A DNA stretch of 64,000 nt from Trichuris trichiura (lineage: Eukaryota > Nematoda > Enoplea > Trichinellida > Trichuridae). The DNA is taken from NCBI GenBank assembly GCA_037903355.1, contig JBAJFE010000014.1, positions 682,001-746,000 of the forward strand, written 5' to 3'. Shown piece by piece: positions 38,201-49,730 of this stretch. The notes below the pieces were generated by a model. That model worked only from the letters and a program-made list of their open reading frames with translations, did not search any database and was not told the origin of the DNA. The first letter of the stretch is position 1; the number at the start of each line of letters is the position of its first letter. The position numbers were made by a program, and so were the translations under genes.

Positions 38201-41200
38201 CCTCAACTTCATTCTATGAGGCTGGGCTTGGGAATTTCCAAAATCTATTATGTTATAAGGACAAACAAGGCGGCTTTTTGCGTGTGAACGGTGCTTTTCC
38301 GCGAGCACAGCCTAGCAGCTGATGCATGTCTAGCATAAAAGGATTGCAACAGAAATTCTACGTCCGATAAGTTTATGGGGGGAACGCAGATTTACAAAGA
38401 ACATTGAAAGCGTAGTTGCAACCACCTGGAAATCCCCATTTTCTAAGCTTTCTGTTGTCTTCAACGCGTTTTAAAATAAGGTACAACTTAACAAAGGCAG
38501 CATGCTTTCTGTATTATTCCCATTACCTGCGTAATGTTCCAGTACCAAACCCCATTGTTTATCATACTTTGCGGATGTTCAAGCAAAGCAGTAAATCAAA
38601 CAGTGAGAGCATAAAATACTACCCTTATCAACTACATGATGCATACTCCCACGAAACGCGCGTTCCGTTTTCTGACTTTACATAAGCTCCCAGTCTGTAT
38701 AAAGAAAGTCGAAAAATTCCTGAATAGCTCAAGCGAGTTGCTATAAACGCTAGCTTGCCCTTGTCATGAAGCAATATTGCACATTAAGCTTTTCTGAATT
38801 CGTAGAATTTACCAACAGTTCAGTCGAGTTTCTTCTGACATTAGGGTGAAATAAGTGTCAATGTTATATGGCTGTTATTCTGAAAACGTGGTTTCTTGGT
38901 ACGGGACAATATGTTTTCATGATGAAGAAATTTATTACGGATCTGTCCCGTTTGTTTTCTATATAAAGAGGCTCCGGAGCTTTCGGGTCATTCGAGACCC
39001 ATTATCAGCGGTCTTAAGTGTAAATATGAATTGTGCCAGCGAGTGCCATCTATCGATTCTGAGGATTTTAAAGTGGGTATTTTAAAGCCTTCTGTTTGTA
39101 GGTTTTTGTATTTGAGTCTGTCAGCGCACTTCTTTTTCTTGTTCCGTATAGCTTCTAGATTGTCTTCGTTGGGTTGTTTCGAACATTTTTCTATGTTGTT
39201 GAGTCATTGTTTTTTCATTTTTGCATTCATTTTCTTCTTCTTTCTTTCTTCTTTTTTCTTTTTCTTTTTCTTTCTTTGTTCCATTTATATTGCAGTTTTG
39301 TCCATTTCTGTTTGTTCTAATCATTTGTTTTTTCTTCTTTCCCGGCTATTGTATTTCATCTGGTGAGTGTGCAACAATTATACCGCGTCACAATATTTGT
39401 CCAAACCTTGCTTATGTCCACTCCTTGGTCGCGGTTGTATGTCGTATTGTGTCTGACATATAGTGCTTCTTTAATTCTTCTCTACTGTAAATTGTTTTCG
39501 TAACATAAGACTTTTGGGTGGAGTGGTTGAGTGCATTGCGTCGCCTGTTCCACTACAGCAGAGGCTTGTTTGGCTTTTTCCATCGTAATTTTTGGGTCCA
39601 CGATTGGTCTGCCTCGCTGTGTGGTTAGATTGGTACCATTGTTAAGTATGGCTTTCGCGTTATTGTAACTTGTGCGTTTTTTATGTGTTCTTTAAATCTA
39701 TGCTCTAGGGTGTTTCCGGTTTCACCAATATAAATCCCTGAGCAAGAACATTCAACCGCGTATACTAATCCTGTCTTTTTGTTTGCGGGAATTTTAGTTT
39801 TGTCTGTGCGAAGGATTGCCCTGAGGTTGGGCGAACTTTTGAAAAAGACTCTGAAGTCTAATCTTTTTCCTAATTGGACAATTTTTTCGCCTAAGCCTGC
39901 CACATAAGGAATAACCAGACAAGTGTCGTGCGGAGTGTTTTGCTCAGGAGACTCACGTGTGCAAAGCATGTGGTTGAGCACTTGGTTGATAAAGGATTTA
40001 GGATAACCGTTTTTGTAGAAGATTTTTCTAATGTAGTTAATTTCAAAAGTTCGCCCAACCTCAGGGCAATCCTTCGCACAGACAAAACTAAAATCCCCGC
40101 AAACAAAAAGACAGGATTAGTGTACGCGGTTGAATGTTCTTGCTCAGGGATTTATATTGGTGAAACCGGAAACACCCTAGAGCATAGATTTAACGAACAC
40201 ATAAAAAAACTCACAAGTTACAATAACGCGAAAGCCATACTTAACAATGGTACCAATCTAACCACACAGCGAGGCAGACCAATCGTGGACCCAAAAATTA
40301 CAATGGAAAAAGACAAACAAGCCTCTGCTGTAGTGGAACACGCGACGCAATGCACTCAACCACTCCACCCAAAAGTCTTATGTTACGAAAACAGTTTGCG
40401 GTTAAAAAGAATTAAAGAAGCACTATATATCAGACACAATACGACATACAACCGCGATCAAGGAGTGGACATAAGCGAGATTTAGACAAATATTTTGACG
40501 CGGTATAATTGTTGCACACTCACCAGATGAAATACAATAGCCGGGAAAAAAGAAAAAACAAATGATTAGAACAAACAGAAATGGACAAAACTGCAATATA
40601 AATGGAACAAAAAAAGAAAAAGAAAAAGAAAAAAGAAGAAAGAAAGAAGAAGAAAATGAATGCAAAAATGAAAAAACAGTGACTCAACAACATAGAAAAA
40701 TGTTCGAAACAACCCAACGAAGACAATCTAGAAGCTATACGGAACAAGAAAAAGAAGTGCGCTGACAGACTCAAATACAAAAATCTACAAACAGGAAGCT
40801 TTAAAATAACCGCTTTAAAATCCTCAGAATCGATAGATGGCACTCGCTGGCACAATTCATATTTACACTTAGGACCGCTGATGATGGGTCTCGAATGACC
40901 CGAAAGCTCCGGAGCCTCTTTATATAGAAAACAAACGGGACAGATCCGTAATAAATTTCTTCATCATGGCTGTTATTCTGCGAAAATAATTATTGGGCAT
41001 AGTAATAGATATTTTGCTCGCTTAAATGATGCTGTTCTAACTTTAGGTTACGCAATGGGGAAAATATTTGTGCAAAGAAAAAAGTTTGACAATGAAAGTA
41101 AATCTGATGTTGACAAAATGGTGACTGAACTGAAGAATGCATTCAATCTCCTTTTAAACGAGAATAATTGGATGGACGAACCTACGAAGCAGAAAGCGAA

Positions 41201-42249
41201 AGAAAAGATCCACCAAATGATCTCCAGCATAGGATATCCTGAAGAAATAAACAAACTTGATACCATTTACGAGCCACTACTTGAAAAACACGATGATTTC
41301 CACGATACAATTATAAACTCTAATGACTCCTTTTTTGAAATTAACACAAAAATGTTAACATGGCTCAGACAAAAGCAAAACAATCAGATTGGTAAACCGT
41401 TTGACCGGCATGACTTTGGTGGGTCTCCTGTTATTGTTAATGCTTGGTATGCGCCATCAAAAAACTCAATCGTATTTCCGGCTGGAATTCTTCAACCGCC
41501 GTTCTATGACAAAACTTCTCCTGCTGCGGTAAACTTTGGTTCCATTGGCAGCGTAATAGGACACGAAATGACTCATGGATTTGATGATCAAGGTGCAGAA
41601 TACGACAGCTACGGAAACTTGAACGTACAAAACTGCATTCAGTATTTTGAATATCTGGTCGATTTTAGAGAGATTTTTTACGTAATATCTTATAATCGTA
41701 CAGATTTTGAGAATTACGTGAACTTACGTTTAAAAGTTAGAAGCGTTCTCGTGACAAACAGTTCAGTTTTTTTTTCGTCAGTAGTTAAGCAGTTGTCTAA
41801 TTTAGAAATGGTGGACAAACAGTTCGAAAGAAAAGTTTGAAGAAAAGGTTCAATGCTTTGTCGACCAGTACAGCCATTTCTGCTATCCTGAACTTGGAGA
41901 TAACGTCTGCGTAAAAGGTGAAAACACGAAAGGTGAAAACATAGCCGACAATGGTGGCATAAAACAAAGCTTCGCTGCGTACAAAGCGCTTACGAAGGGA
42001 AAACCACAGGAAGTGCTACCCAGCCTGGAACAATTCACAATGGACCAAATATTTTTCCTGAGCTTTGCTAACTTCTGGTGTGGCAACTTCAGGAATAAAT
42101 TCCTTCAAAACATGATAGATACTAATGAGCATGCGCCCGGCCGAAACAGGGTCGTCGGAACGTTGCAGAACTTTGATGAGTTTGCGAAAGCATTCAATTG
42201 TCCTTTGGGCTCTGTAATGAATCCTGAAAAGAAATGTGTGGTATGGTAA
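32280..42249 (+). CDS. M13 family metallopeptidase (neprilysin-like), copy A, complete
   Basis: Four exons join in phase: 32280-32545, 35816-36807, 41047-41624 and 41806-42249, giving 759 residues, the normal M13 length. M13 enzymes are type II membrane zinc peptidases that cleave small extracellular peptides. Seen are a short cytoplasmic tail, one membrane segment (about 11-33), a Pro/Thr-rich stalk, CTDFYEYSCGLW across the first splice site, substrate-binding NAWY (551-554), zinc motif HEMTH (592-596), third-ligand motif ENIAD (656-660) and the conserved C-terminal CxxW. All catalytic residues are present, so it should be active. Intron 1 is 3.3 kb; intron 2 contains a Penelope-like insertion. 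The frame is open upstream of the second exon from 35685, but that part is intron, because only the acceptor at 35815 restores the motif. Neighbour: damaged paralogue at 52293-60104. Confidence 0.92.
37489..37550 (+). repeat. Penelope-type 3' terminus remnant in intron 2 of copy A
   Basis: The segment reads ACGGGACGTTATTCCGTAAA...ACATGAA...TACGGTCCCGTA, parallel to the terminal segment of the foldback insertion at 51.1 kb. It is shared with unit B (57487-57548), so this insertion predates the duplication. No ribozyme core is recognisable beside it. Confidence 0.4.
38971..39010 (-). ncRNA. Hammerhead-like core, left Penelope copy
   Basis: On the minus strand the core reads CTGATAA (39008-39002), stem II GGGTC/GACCC closed by TCGAAT, then GAAA and the palindrome GCTCCGGAGC. 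It matches the plus-strand core at 40878-40915 except for one change, CTGATGA to CTGATAA, which hits an invariant catalytic-core guanine, so this copy should not self-cleave. Confidence 0.65.
39625..40042 (-). pseudogene. Penelope-like connector plus GIY-YIG endonuclease fragment, minus copy
   Basis: The minus-strand frame is open from the inversion junction. It reads YKNGYPKSFINQVLNHML, then CLVIPYVAGLGEKI (the segment linking reverse transcriptase and endonuclease in Penelope proteins), then CSCSGIYIGETGNTLEHRF, the GIY-YIG nuclease core. A one-base frameshift after HIKN ends it early at 39625, while the plus-strand sister stays open. The reverse transcriptase is missing by 5' truncation. 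Non-functional as protein. Confidence 0.85.
40042..40485 (+). pseudogene. Penelope-like GIY-YIG endonuclease fragment, plus copy
   Basis: The plus-strand frame runs from the inversion junction (FKSSPNLRAIL) through the nuclease core CSCSGIYIGETGNTLEHRF to a stop at 40485, with a C-terminal part (HPKVLCYENSLRLKRIKEAL) intact. It encodes about 147 residues of a protein normally 700 or more, without reverse transcriptase. The open frame extends leftward to 39928 only by reading through the antisense of the other copy. The nuclease domain itself looks undamaged, suggesting a young insertion. Confidence 0.85.
40878..40915 (+). ncRNA. Hammerhead-ribozyme-like core, right Penelope copy (best in the window)
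   Basis: Core order is complete: CTGATGA (40878-40884), stem II GGGTC (40886-40890) and GACCC (40897-40901) around TCGAAT, GAAA (40902-40905), then the self-complementary GCTCCGGAGC. Penelope-like hammerheads are described with very short stem III that works as a dimer, which fits a palindromic stem III. Bases after stem III (CTC) are not an ideal NUH cleavage triplet, so activity is uncertain. Stem I partners were not resolved. Confidence 0.7.
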
Positions 42250-45200
42250 GCCGGTGAACAACAGCGTGATTCTCTACATTTTCCACAGTCACATTCAGGA
42301 AGTTGGTACAGACAACTTTTTGTATCAATATTTAAAATGAATAAACATACGTGTAATACATGAAAGTCCACGTTAAGTATAGCGACCACGATCCTATTCT
42401 GCGTTTATTTCCTTTTAACCAGCACAGTCGTTAGGTATTGCAAAGCTCATGGAAGAGTGGAATAATACTTTTTGAAGTATGGAGACATAAAGCATTTTAA
42501 GCCACGTGACCATCGTAATTTTTGTTTCTCATTAGAGAAAGTTTTATCGAAAACGTTACGACGACTGCAGAATGTTAGCTTACTATTTAAAAATTATAAT
42601 TATTTTTGAAAGTGCCTACCGGAGCATAGGAACAACGTTTTGAGACGAGCTACGGGCTTTTAAGTGTAAATCACGCAGTCCTATACTTTTCAATGGTTGC
42701 ACGACTGAAGAATTATGTGTTAATTAACCAATGTTTTGATAAAGTGCCGCATCTTACCTGTATGGGATAAGCGACACAAACTGACTGAATACAGAAGTAT
42801 TAAAATTTACGCGCACGTTCGATTACTCGCTATTAATGAGATGCACATACTTGCTCTGCACTTCGCAATGTAGGGCTGTGCACAGCGAGTAACAGCTTCA
42901 CCATCGCAGAAGAATTCACTTCAGTATCATCTCTTTGTTATGATTTCTGATCATCCCGCCAACCTCAATCACGTTCAATGATGAACTGTTGAGCCGCCCG
43001 ACTTGAAACCAGCAACCTTCACATTGCTATTTTTATGCTGTCAGAACAACAGAGGAACGCGTTGAAAGCGATGAAAAGGTAAGCAAAATGAACAGAAATA
43101 CTAATGGAAGCTAAGTTTTAGAGTGTTTTTGTTCATGAAAACATCGTATGAATTTACGGACGACATATCTTTAACACTGAATACAGTATATCGACTGAGC
43201 AGCGAGTACCTGAAATGTTTTATTACTACCTTGAAACATTTTGTAAAGCCTTTCTTTCGTTGTGAACAAAAAATAAAGCGCTAAAGCAATGCACGTAACA
43301 TAGATGCTACCTATCAAACAACACGTCGTTAAAACATGAACCATTACGCATAGCCAAGAAAATAGGTTGCAAGACAAAAGTGGTATTAAGGTAAGCTCAG
43401 TGAGGACAGTAACCTTACCTGTAATAAGCAGTCAAAAGCTCAGTTAATTTTGATTTCCTGTACGAACAGAGATTTCGAAAACATCGCTTATCCATTCTTT
43501 TGATTTTGCGGATTTCTTGTAAACAGTGTCAGAAAAGGTACCACGTGAATAACCGGCTTTGGCAGCCAAGCGTCCATAACGACGCTGCTTTGTGATTCTT
43601 CAATGTCGCCTATTCCGGTTCTTGTGGGCCAAAATCCGTTGAGTTAGGTTGCTCAGCCACCAGCTGGGACCATGAACCACGTTCAGTTCGTAATGAGACA
43701 GGTCAGTTTTACCCTACTGTTCACTGATCGTTGAAACAGCAATCCGACTGAATATCAGAGGAGCCACAAGGTGTAAAACTTGGCTCATTCTTTTGGTTGA
43801 AATGCCAAGGGCACATAAACACAATTCGAGAGATAATGACCTATATGATATCTACTGATGCCAAACTCCGGCAGTTGCATTGCCCCATCTGTTTGCTGTC
43901 AATATTATAACACAGGACCGATGTGCTTGTTGCATAATAAAATTCAGCAACTATACACTACGCGCATTATTCAATGTACCCACACTTGTTTCATCCATTC
44001 TTCAAGCATTTTCTCAACAGCTACTAGCACAATCGACAGTTACACAAGAGGTTCGAACTAAGTTACCCAAAAGATGCCTGCTGAAATTGACACTTAGAAT
44101 GCTGCTCACGGATACGTTCCCAGTTTTCAGCACGATCATTCAGCGTTTACACAGAGCAACGCAAATATTAAGATCTCAACGGAGCCAAACCATAACTCTC
44201 AATCGAAATTGGGCGTCATAAATGTTACATTGGAAACTATAAAGAAAACAAGAATTTTCTTACTGTGGATGCTCAGTGGTGAGCACAAACTTTCGATCGG
44301 CATCTCCGATATTCTTGGTGAAACGGAAAAGAATCACTGGAGAGATGAAAGGTTTTTTCACTAGGGCAACCTTTTTCAACGCAAAAAGGATAAAATGATT
44401 TCTTATGTTTCCAAGGCACCTTGTCGATAAAGAAGGTTGAATTTATGAGCCAAAAACCACAACAGTAGAAACAGTTTTTAGTTAGGTTCAAACGGAAAAA
44501 AGTTTTTAAAATAGTATGAGTACTACCGAGCTTTAGACTACTTGCAATTTTTATACGCAACAGCTTAATATTAAATGAAAAGACTGTCGAAACTATCAAA
44601 CGTGAGCTGAAAAATAACGGAGCCAAGTTGGTCAGCAGAAAGAGAATATGCGGTTCCGTAGAGATATCAATATAGAATAACCGCAAACAGACTAAATACG
44701 AAATGCCGCCGTATGCGCAAGGAAGTCAAGTCAATCACATACATGCGCAACAGCGTTTCCTTAAACAGAGACTACGAAATTTGAATGGTCGATACTCGAC
44801 AAGTGATTCTTCAAGCTAGACGCTGTATAAACGTAGCCCTGAAGGCAAGACGTATGAACTGGACCGGTTTCAAACTACTGGCCGTTTCATAATGCAGACC
44901 AAAGTGGTTGGATGCCTTAGCGTTCTCTGCCTTTAACTACCTTTTGCTAAAACACCAGAATTGCACTACAGTAGCGGAACAAACCTTCTGCCTTAAAATA
45001 CCTAATAAAAGAGATGCTGACTGCAAACCAAGGCATGGAAGAAGCCATCGGAAACCTAACTGTCAAGAGATGCGAAAATTAGTCAATTCGGTCACTGCAA
45101 GTCTGAGGCGTTTTTGCTTTTATGCGTTCGCAAAACTTCATTTTAAGAAGCTTACTTCATGAACATCTATTTCATAGTAGCTGCGCAACTGGACACGTCT

Positions 45201-45705
45201 TTCATTCCTGAATAAAGAAGCAAAGAAACTCGACGCTTATGACCAATAGCTCATACTGAAGTAGCTTTCGCGTTGGAATTTTTATAGCCAATTTTCAGTT
45301 GGACAAACGTTGACTTAAGGCAATGCGGCATGTAACAAAAATTTCCATATCTATAGCTATCGAGCAGTCGTCTCTCCTCTTATGCAAATATTGGAATGCA
45401 AAACAGGCTGTACCTGAAAGATTGTTCGGCAACTGGAATTAATGAGCAAAGCTAATCCATAGGAGCAGAAGATTAAAAATGTCTTCATGTTCACCGAATT
45501 CGTGTAAGCCGCGAACCATTGAATATTGACAGTTTTAAATGTGCGTGCACGCATATGCAGAAGGCGAATGGGCTTCTGAGCGTAAGCGAAGCAATGTCAA
45601 AATCAGTCGACCCAACGATCACTGAGAAAATTAAATAGCGTGCGCAGTGTCAATACAAGGCTAGCTTTAGTCTGATATAGTAATGTTGAAAATGAAACTC
45701 GTAAA
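42250..45705. other. Downstream flank of M13 gene A
   Basis: AATAAA at 42340-42345 is a candidate polyadenylation signal 91 bp after the stop codon, conserved in unit B. The rest is duplicated non-coding DNA. From about 43848 to 44830 it is nearly identical to 61960-62940 of unit B; a 113-codon frame there (43880-44221) is open in both units, but has no motifs and overlaps another open frame. Confidence 0.5.
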
Positions 45706-46808
45706 AGGTGCCTGGAAGGTCATAATGTTGATACGGAAGTACTATCTTTTAAATGCATAATTGCCGAAGCTTTCGGGTATCACCGGTTCCCGTCTTCTGC
45801 GCATAAGGAGCCCGCATCGGTATTCCCTGCTTCGTCACTCCTCTTTATACAACAGTTTCGCCGCTGGTGGTAAGAATCCTGAATTCGTCGTGATTGTCCT
45901 GTAAAGGGAAGCGTTATGGCAGTTCTGCATAAACGGCTGCAATGAGGAATGCATTTGAACCATAAAAATGCGTTCTTGTACGGAACAGCCAAACTTGCTA
46001 CGCCACGTTTAGTGTAGCCAACCAGGTTTCACCACCTGTTGCTGTTGTGTGCTTGGAGACGAGTACAGCACAGCGTACCCTTCCGAGAAGTGTCCAAACT
46101 CGGTCGCCCTGTCGAGACACTAATACACGTGTATACGCTCCACCTGGTTACTTACTGGTCATTCTAGGTTTGTCCGTAGATTTAGCTTTAGGCTTACGCT
46201 TCGATTTAACCGCATGGCACAGAATGGAAAAAAGTAGTGAAATCTACTTGATCAGGGGAAGTTGAATTTCCCTTTACAAAAGTACCTTTATAGTTCAAAA
46301 GCTTGCTTTATTCAGCTGATGTAAATATGAGCTCTCTTAAGGCAGACCTTGACAATACGTTTTTGAATCGAGTTGGGTTTAGACGCATTCGTCATTTCTA
46401 CCCACTCAGGATTTCGAATTTCAGATTTTGATTCTAATACGGGCTGTGGAGGACGTACAGTACAACTTTCAGCTTCCTGAGCTTAAAGTAAGGCAAGTCG
46501 CACAGCCGTGAAAGGCCGATCTGGACGTCCGGATAAGGACGTCACAACATGATCGACGAGGTAAATTCCACTGGAATTCTTCGCCGAAAATGGGACCAGA
46601 TGTTACCTGAAAACCTCGCTAATGCAAATCAGCCTTTACGAGTCAGATTTCCGTAAACAATCACGAAATACCTTAAACCTACGCATTAACATGGAAACTG
46701 TGACCACAAGGTCGTTCATTTCAAAAAAACGTTCAGCGGAAACCTAATCGTTTTAAACTTAGCGCATTTCTGCTTCATTTTAGAACAGGCCTAATAGTAT
46801 CAACTAAT
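45705..46808. other. Spacer between units, first part, no gene seen
   Basis: Non-coding DNA after the end of unit A. It opens with a decayed hammerhead-like core at 45761-45799 and otherwise shows only short frames without motifs. Confidence 0.45.
45761..45799 (-). ncRNA. Decayed hammerhead-like core at the right edge of unit A
   Basis: The minus strand reads CAGAAGA (45799-45793; CTGAAGA with one change), a possible weak stem II, CCGAAAGCTTCGG and then a terminal-like stretch ending AGTACTTCCGTATCAAC. The same terminal words occur on the plus strand at about 63880, just past the end of unit B. Confidence 0.4.
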
Positions 46809-47273
46809 CTAATGATTCTCACGCTAGGGCATGTGCCCCACCGTGCGGGCCCTTTTGAAGTCCAGGGGAGGCCCAAAACGCTAAAGCAGCTCTTGGGGGC
46901 CTTTTTAAGCTGTAGGGGGTACATTCCCCACGTGGACCATGTGTTGAAATGCATAGGAAAGTATAGCCTGTGGGTCAGGCACTGTACCTCTCTGCCTAAG
47001 AGAAAGCTGCATGCTGTTGCGACCCGCTATTCTGATTGGCAGGAAGGGACGGCCGGGGGGAGTCACCTCAGAGGTGAGAAGGTAGGTATTTGACACACTG
47101 TCCAAAAACGCTTCCCACACAGAATTGTGTGCAACATTATGACGACCGGGCTGCCCTCTGTCCTCCTATCCAGCTACTCAGCGCCCTCGAAATTAACTAA
47201 TCAGAATTGGAGGGCCAGAACGCTCAGAAACGTTCACAGGGGGCCCCAGCGACCCTGGCCTTAAAAAACACTG
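46809..47273. mobile_element. Non-autonomous hAT-type element (MITE), copy 2
   Basis: A diverged relative of 4661-5084, sharing long blocks such as GCCTAAGAGAAAGCTGCATGC and CGCTCAGAAACGTTCACA. Ends are AATGATTCTCACG and AAAAACACTG. Flanking AACTAAT on both sides is a probable target duplication (7 of 8 bases recognisable). It has an extra internal duplication of the first 60 bp compared with copy 1. Confidence 0.7.
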
Positions 47274-47329
47274 AACTAATTAATCAATTGCCGATAGCCT
47301 CTGATGCATTGCTTTTGGAGCTATGCCAA

Positions 47330-47630
47330 ATCTGAAAGCTGTGCGCACTCTGCACTTAGATTGATGGTCTACCTGTGGCGTGTTGATGTATAAGCGCATG
47401 ACCCGCTCCACTTGACAAGTTCTGTCAGATGTCAATATTGGCCACTATGATGCACATATAATGGTCCATTTGTCCCAGATGATGGGGAATTGGTTCAATT
47501 CTGTGAGGTTGACAGGGCAGGCGAGAGTATATAAGGAAGTCCACATTGAGGGCAGGGTTGCTGTCGTTACTGAGGGTTGATGAACCGTTGACGTATCAAG
47601 AGACGAATAAACTTTCTTTTGTTTTACACG
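47330..47630 (+). promoter_or_regulatory. Probable 5' LTR with TATA box and polyadenylation signal
   Basis: Directly upstream of the retroelement gag frame lies TATATAA (47528-47534) and, 72 bp later, AATAAA (47606-47611), the spacing expected for the U3-R-U5 part of an LTR. The 5' limit is not resolved, and no matching 3' LTR was found in the window because the element ends at the start of unit B. An LTR role is inference. Confidence 0.5.
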
Positions 47631-47642
47631 TGAATGCGGAAA

Positions 47643-49730
47643 ATGTCGGAACAGGAAACCACAAGGTATCGAGACCCTGCAGGAGTAGCTGCAGACGGAA
47701 AGCTGTTCGACGTGAAGCTGATCCCGGAGTTTGATGGCTCCTTTTACTCCGTAGCGGAATGGCTGGAAAAAGCTGAATTAGTTTGCGAATTAAGTGACGT
47801 CACCGACATAGCCCGAGTCTTTCCCCTACGGCTTACCGGTGGGACGTTTGCTGTATACCAGCAAATGGCTTCTGAGAATAGGAGGAAAATAGAAACGATT
47901 AAGAACACTCCAGTGGCTGCCTTCGCCGCAGATCCATTTGCTGCGTACTGGCAATTAATATTGAGAAGGCTCAGACCTGGTGAGGCGCCGGGCGTATTCT
48001 TCGCAGATTTACGAAGACTAGGATCAGTGGCCGGTGGCATGTCTGAAAGCGTGTTAGGGTATGCGTTCGTTACAGGACTGCCTAAGCACGTGCAAGACAT
48101 CCTATGAGCAGGCGTACATATGGCAGGTCTAACACTGGAAGAGTTGCTGGAATGAGCCCATGCAGTCATGGTGAGTGATACCGCCAATACGGGCCTAGCT
48201 GCTGAAGCACCGACCGTATCCACCAGTGGGTATCAGCAACCCCAAGTATGGTGTTATTCGTGTGGCGGTCCAAACCGCGTTGCTAGAGAATGTGGTAAGC
48301 GGTACCGCGGTGCAAACTTTTATCAGAGAATAGGGAAGCGATCTGGACGGAGATACGGACAAGGACGGGCAAGGTGGAAAACAACGCAGGGAAACGACGT
48401 CAGGGAGGACGCGCTAGTGCCAGCTTCCTCCCTACCTTAAATTCGGCGCTACCAACTGTTCGTGTAATTGTTGATGGAGTGCTACACCATGCGCTACTAG
48501 ATACAGGGTGCACGTAATGTATCGCCTATTCTACCTGCTGCTAGAAGTAAAGGAAACAACCAGTGGACGCGACGATGCTGAGTGGTGAAGAGTTGGGCAG
48601 TATCGGAGCGGGCATATTTAGAGTGGAAGCTCCCAAAGGTAACCAGGTATTGGCAGAGGGGATTGCTGTTGACAGGAAACCGCTAAGTTTTGATTTCATA
48701 ACCAGCATGACCGAAGTAACCGCACTGGGTGGAACGCAACTGAAGACCCAAGAAACAGTCTGGTTCGGCATAGACAGTGCAGTATCCTGCGCAAGTGTCA
48801 GGACTGAGCTTCACTTTGATGAGAAAGACTTTGTAGTGTCATACAATACCATTTCTCATACATGGACAGCTGCGTGAAAATGGTCCAGCGGCAAAGCCCC
48901 TGGAGCCAGGTGGAATAAGAGAGAAGAATATTCACTGTCCGCAGACGCTAGAGCAGAGTATAAACCAGAGTTATGTCTGTAGATCGAAAATGGTTGCTTA
49001 GTTCCGTATGACAAAAAGAATTTCGCACCGGCCAAGGCGTTCATTCTCCTTATGGCAGTTACTCAGCGCAGCATGGTAAAGATGCGCCCAGTAATGGACT
49101 TTCGCCAGTTAAACGAATACATTGATGCGTTTACGGCAAATAGTGATGTCTGTGCTGAGAAACTGCGCCAGTAGCGCCGTCAGGGCAGGAATGTCGCTAT
49201 AGTGGACCTGCAGAAAGGTTATCTGCAAATACACGTCGTTAAGTCTATTTGGCCATATCAAATTGTGATCATGAACGGCCGTAGGTCCGCCCTTGCCCAA
49301 TTAGGATTCAGCCCTAATGTGGCACCGACGCTTATGAAGGCAGTGCCTGAGTGTGTATTGTCCCTCCCACCTGACGTCCAGAAAGGTACTTCGGCATGTA
49401 TCAACCACATTTTCGTGGATGAGGATGTCGTCGAAGCTAGCAGAGCAACAAACCATTTAGCAAGATACGGGTTTCCTGAAGAGCTTCTGAACAGGTGGCC
49501 AATGCGTTCTGGGCTACGCGCACACGCGTTCTGGCCTTGAAGGTTTGAAAAGATTGCGGTGCGATGATGTGGTCAAGAGGCAGTGAGATAAGCAAGCTTC
49601 TAAACCGCCTGGACCGAAGGATGGTATTTGCATACTGATGAACTGGTGGGCCACTATCCAGTGGGTGGCTGGTTAAGAGCTGAGAGGGCGTTAGTTACGA
49701 TCGGAAACAGAATCACCTTCATGACATTGG
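47643..49730 (+). pseudogene. Degenerate LTR retrotransposon gag-pol remnant (Ty3-like)
   Basis: A gag-like frame begins at 47643 and is interrupted by TGA stops near 48105 and 48153. A zinc-knuckle relative CYSCGGPN...C lies near 48255 with its histidine replaced. A retropepsin-like motif LLDTGC sits at about 48494-48511 in another frame. Reverse transcriptase remnants follow (VMDFRQLNEYID near 49090; VDLQKGYLQIHV near 49202), and the catalytic YxDD box is changed to CINH near 49408. A distal pol block with GHYPVGGWLR lies near 49640. Several frameshifts and stops make it clearly dead. Placement in the Ty3 group rests on remembered motif spacing. Confidence 0.75.

Larger units (their letters stand above)
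38868..40980. mobile_element. Penelope-like retroelement insertion: two 5'-truncated copies in inverted orientation
   Basis: Unit B lacks this block, so the insertion is dated after the duplication. A 15-bp direct repeat, ATGGCTGTTATTCTG, flanks it (38868-38882 and 40966-40980). Inside are two partial copies facing outward: a minus-strand copy from about 40042 down to 38883, and a plus-strand copy from about 40042 to 40965. Each has a C-terminal GIY-YIG frame, a purine-rich stretch, a hammerhead-like core and a shared terminal sequence. Penelope-like elements are known for GIY-YIG endonucleases, complex inverted or tandem arrangements and hammerhead motifs. The minus copy starts about 130 residues earlier in the protein. 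No reverse transcriptase domain remains. Confidence 0.9.
29690..45705. repeat. Tandem duplication unit A
   Basis: From about 29690 (just before CTCAGAAGG, ATTTTGTGAC) to about 45705 the sequence aligns collinearly with 49754-63803. It carries one M13 peptidase gene, about 2.6 kb of upstream flank and 3.4 kb of downstream flank. Unit A is longer mainly because of a 2.1-kb Penelope-like insertion in intron 2. Boundaries are estimated by eye to within some tens of bases. Confidence 0.85.

Noticed and set aside
39031..39366. Phenylalanine-rich open frames at 39031-39463 and 40423-40855
   Set aside because: They are antisense translations of the purine-rich 3' region of the Penelope copies and are not proteins.
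43880..44221. 113-codon frame open in both duplicated units
   Set aside because: The DNA is almost identical in both units, so the open frame is inherited rather than selected; two overlapping frames are open.
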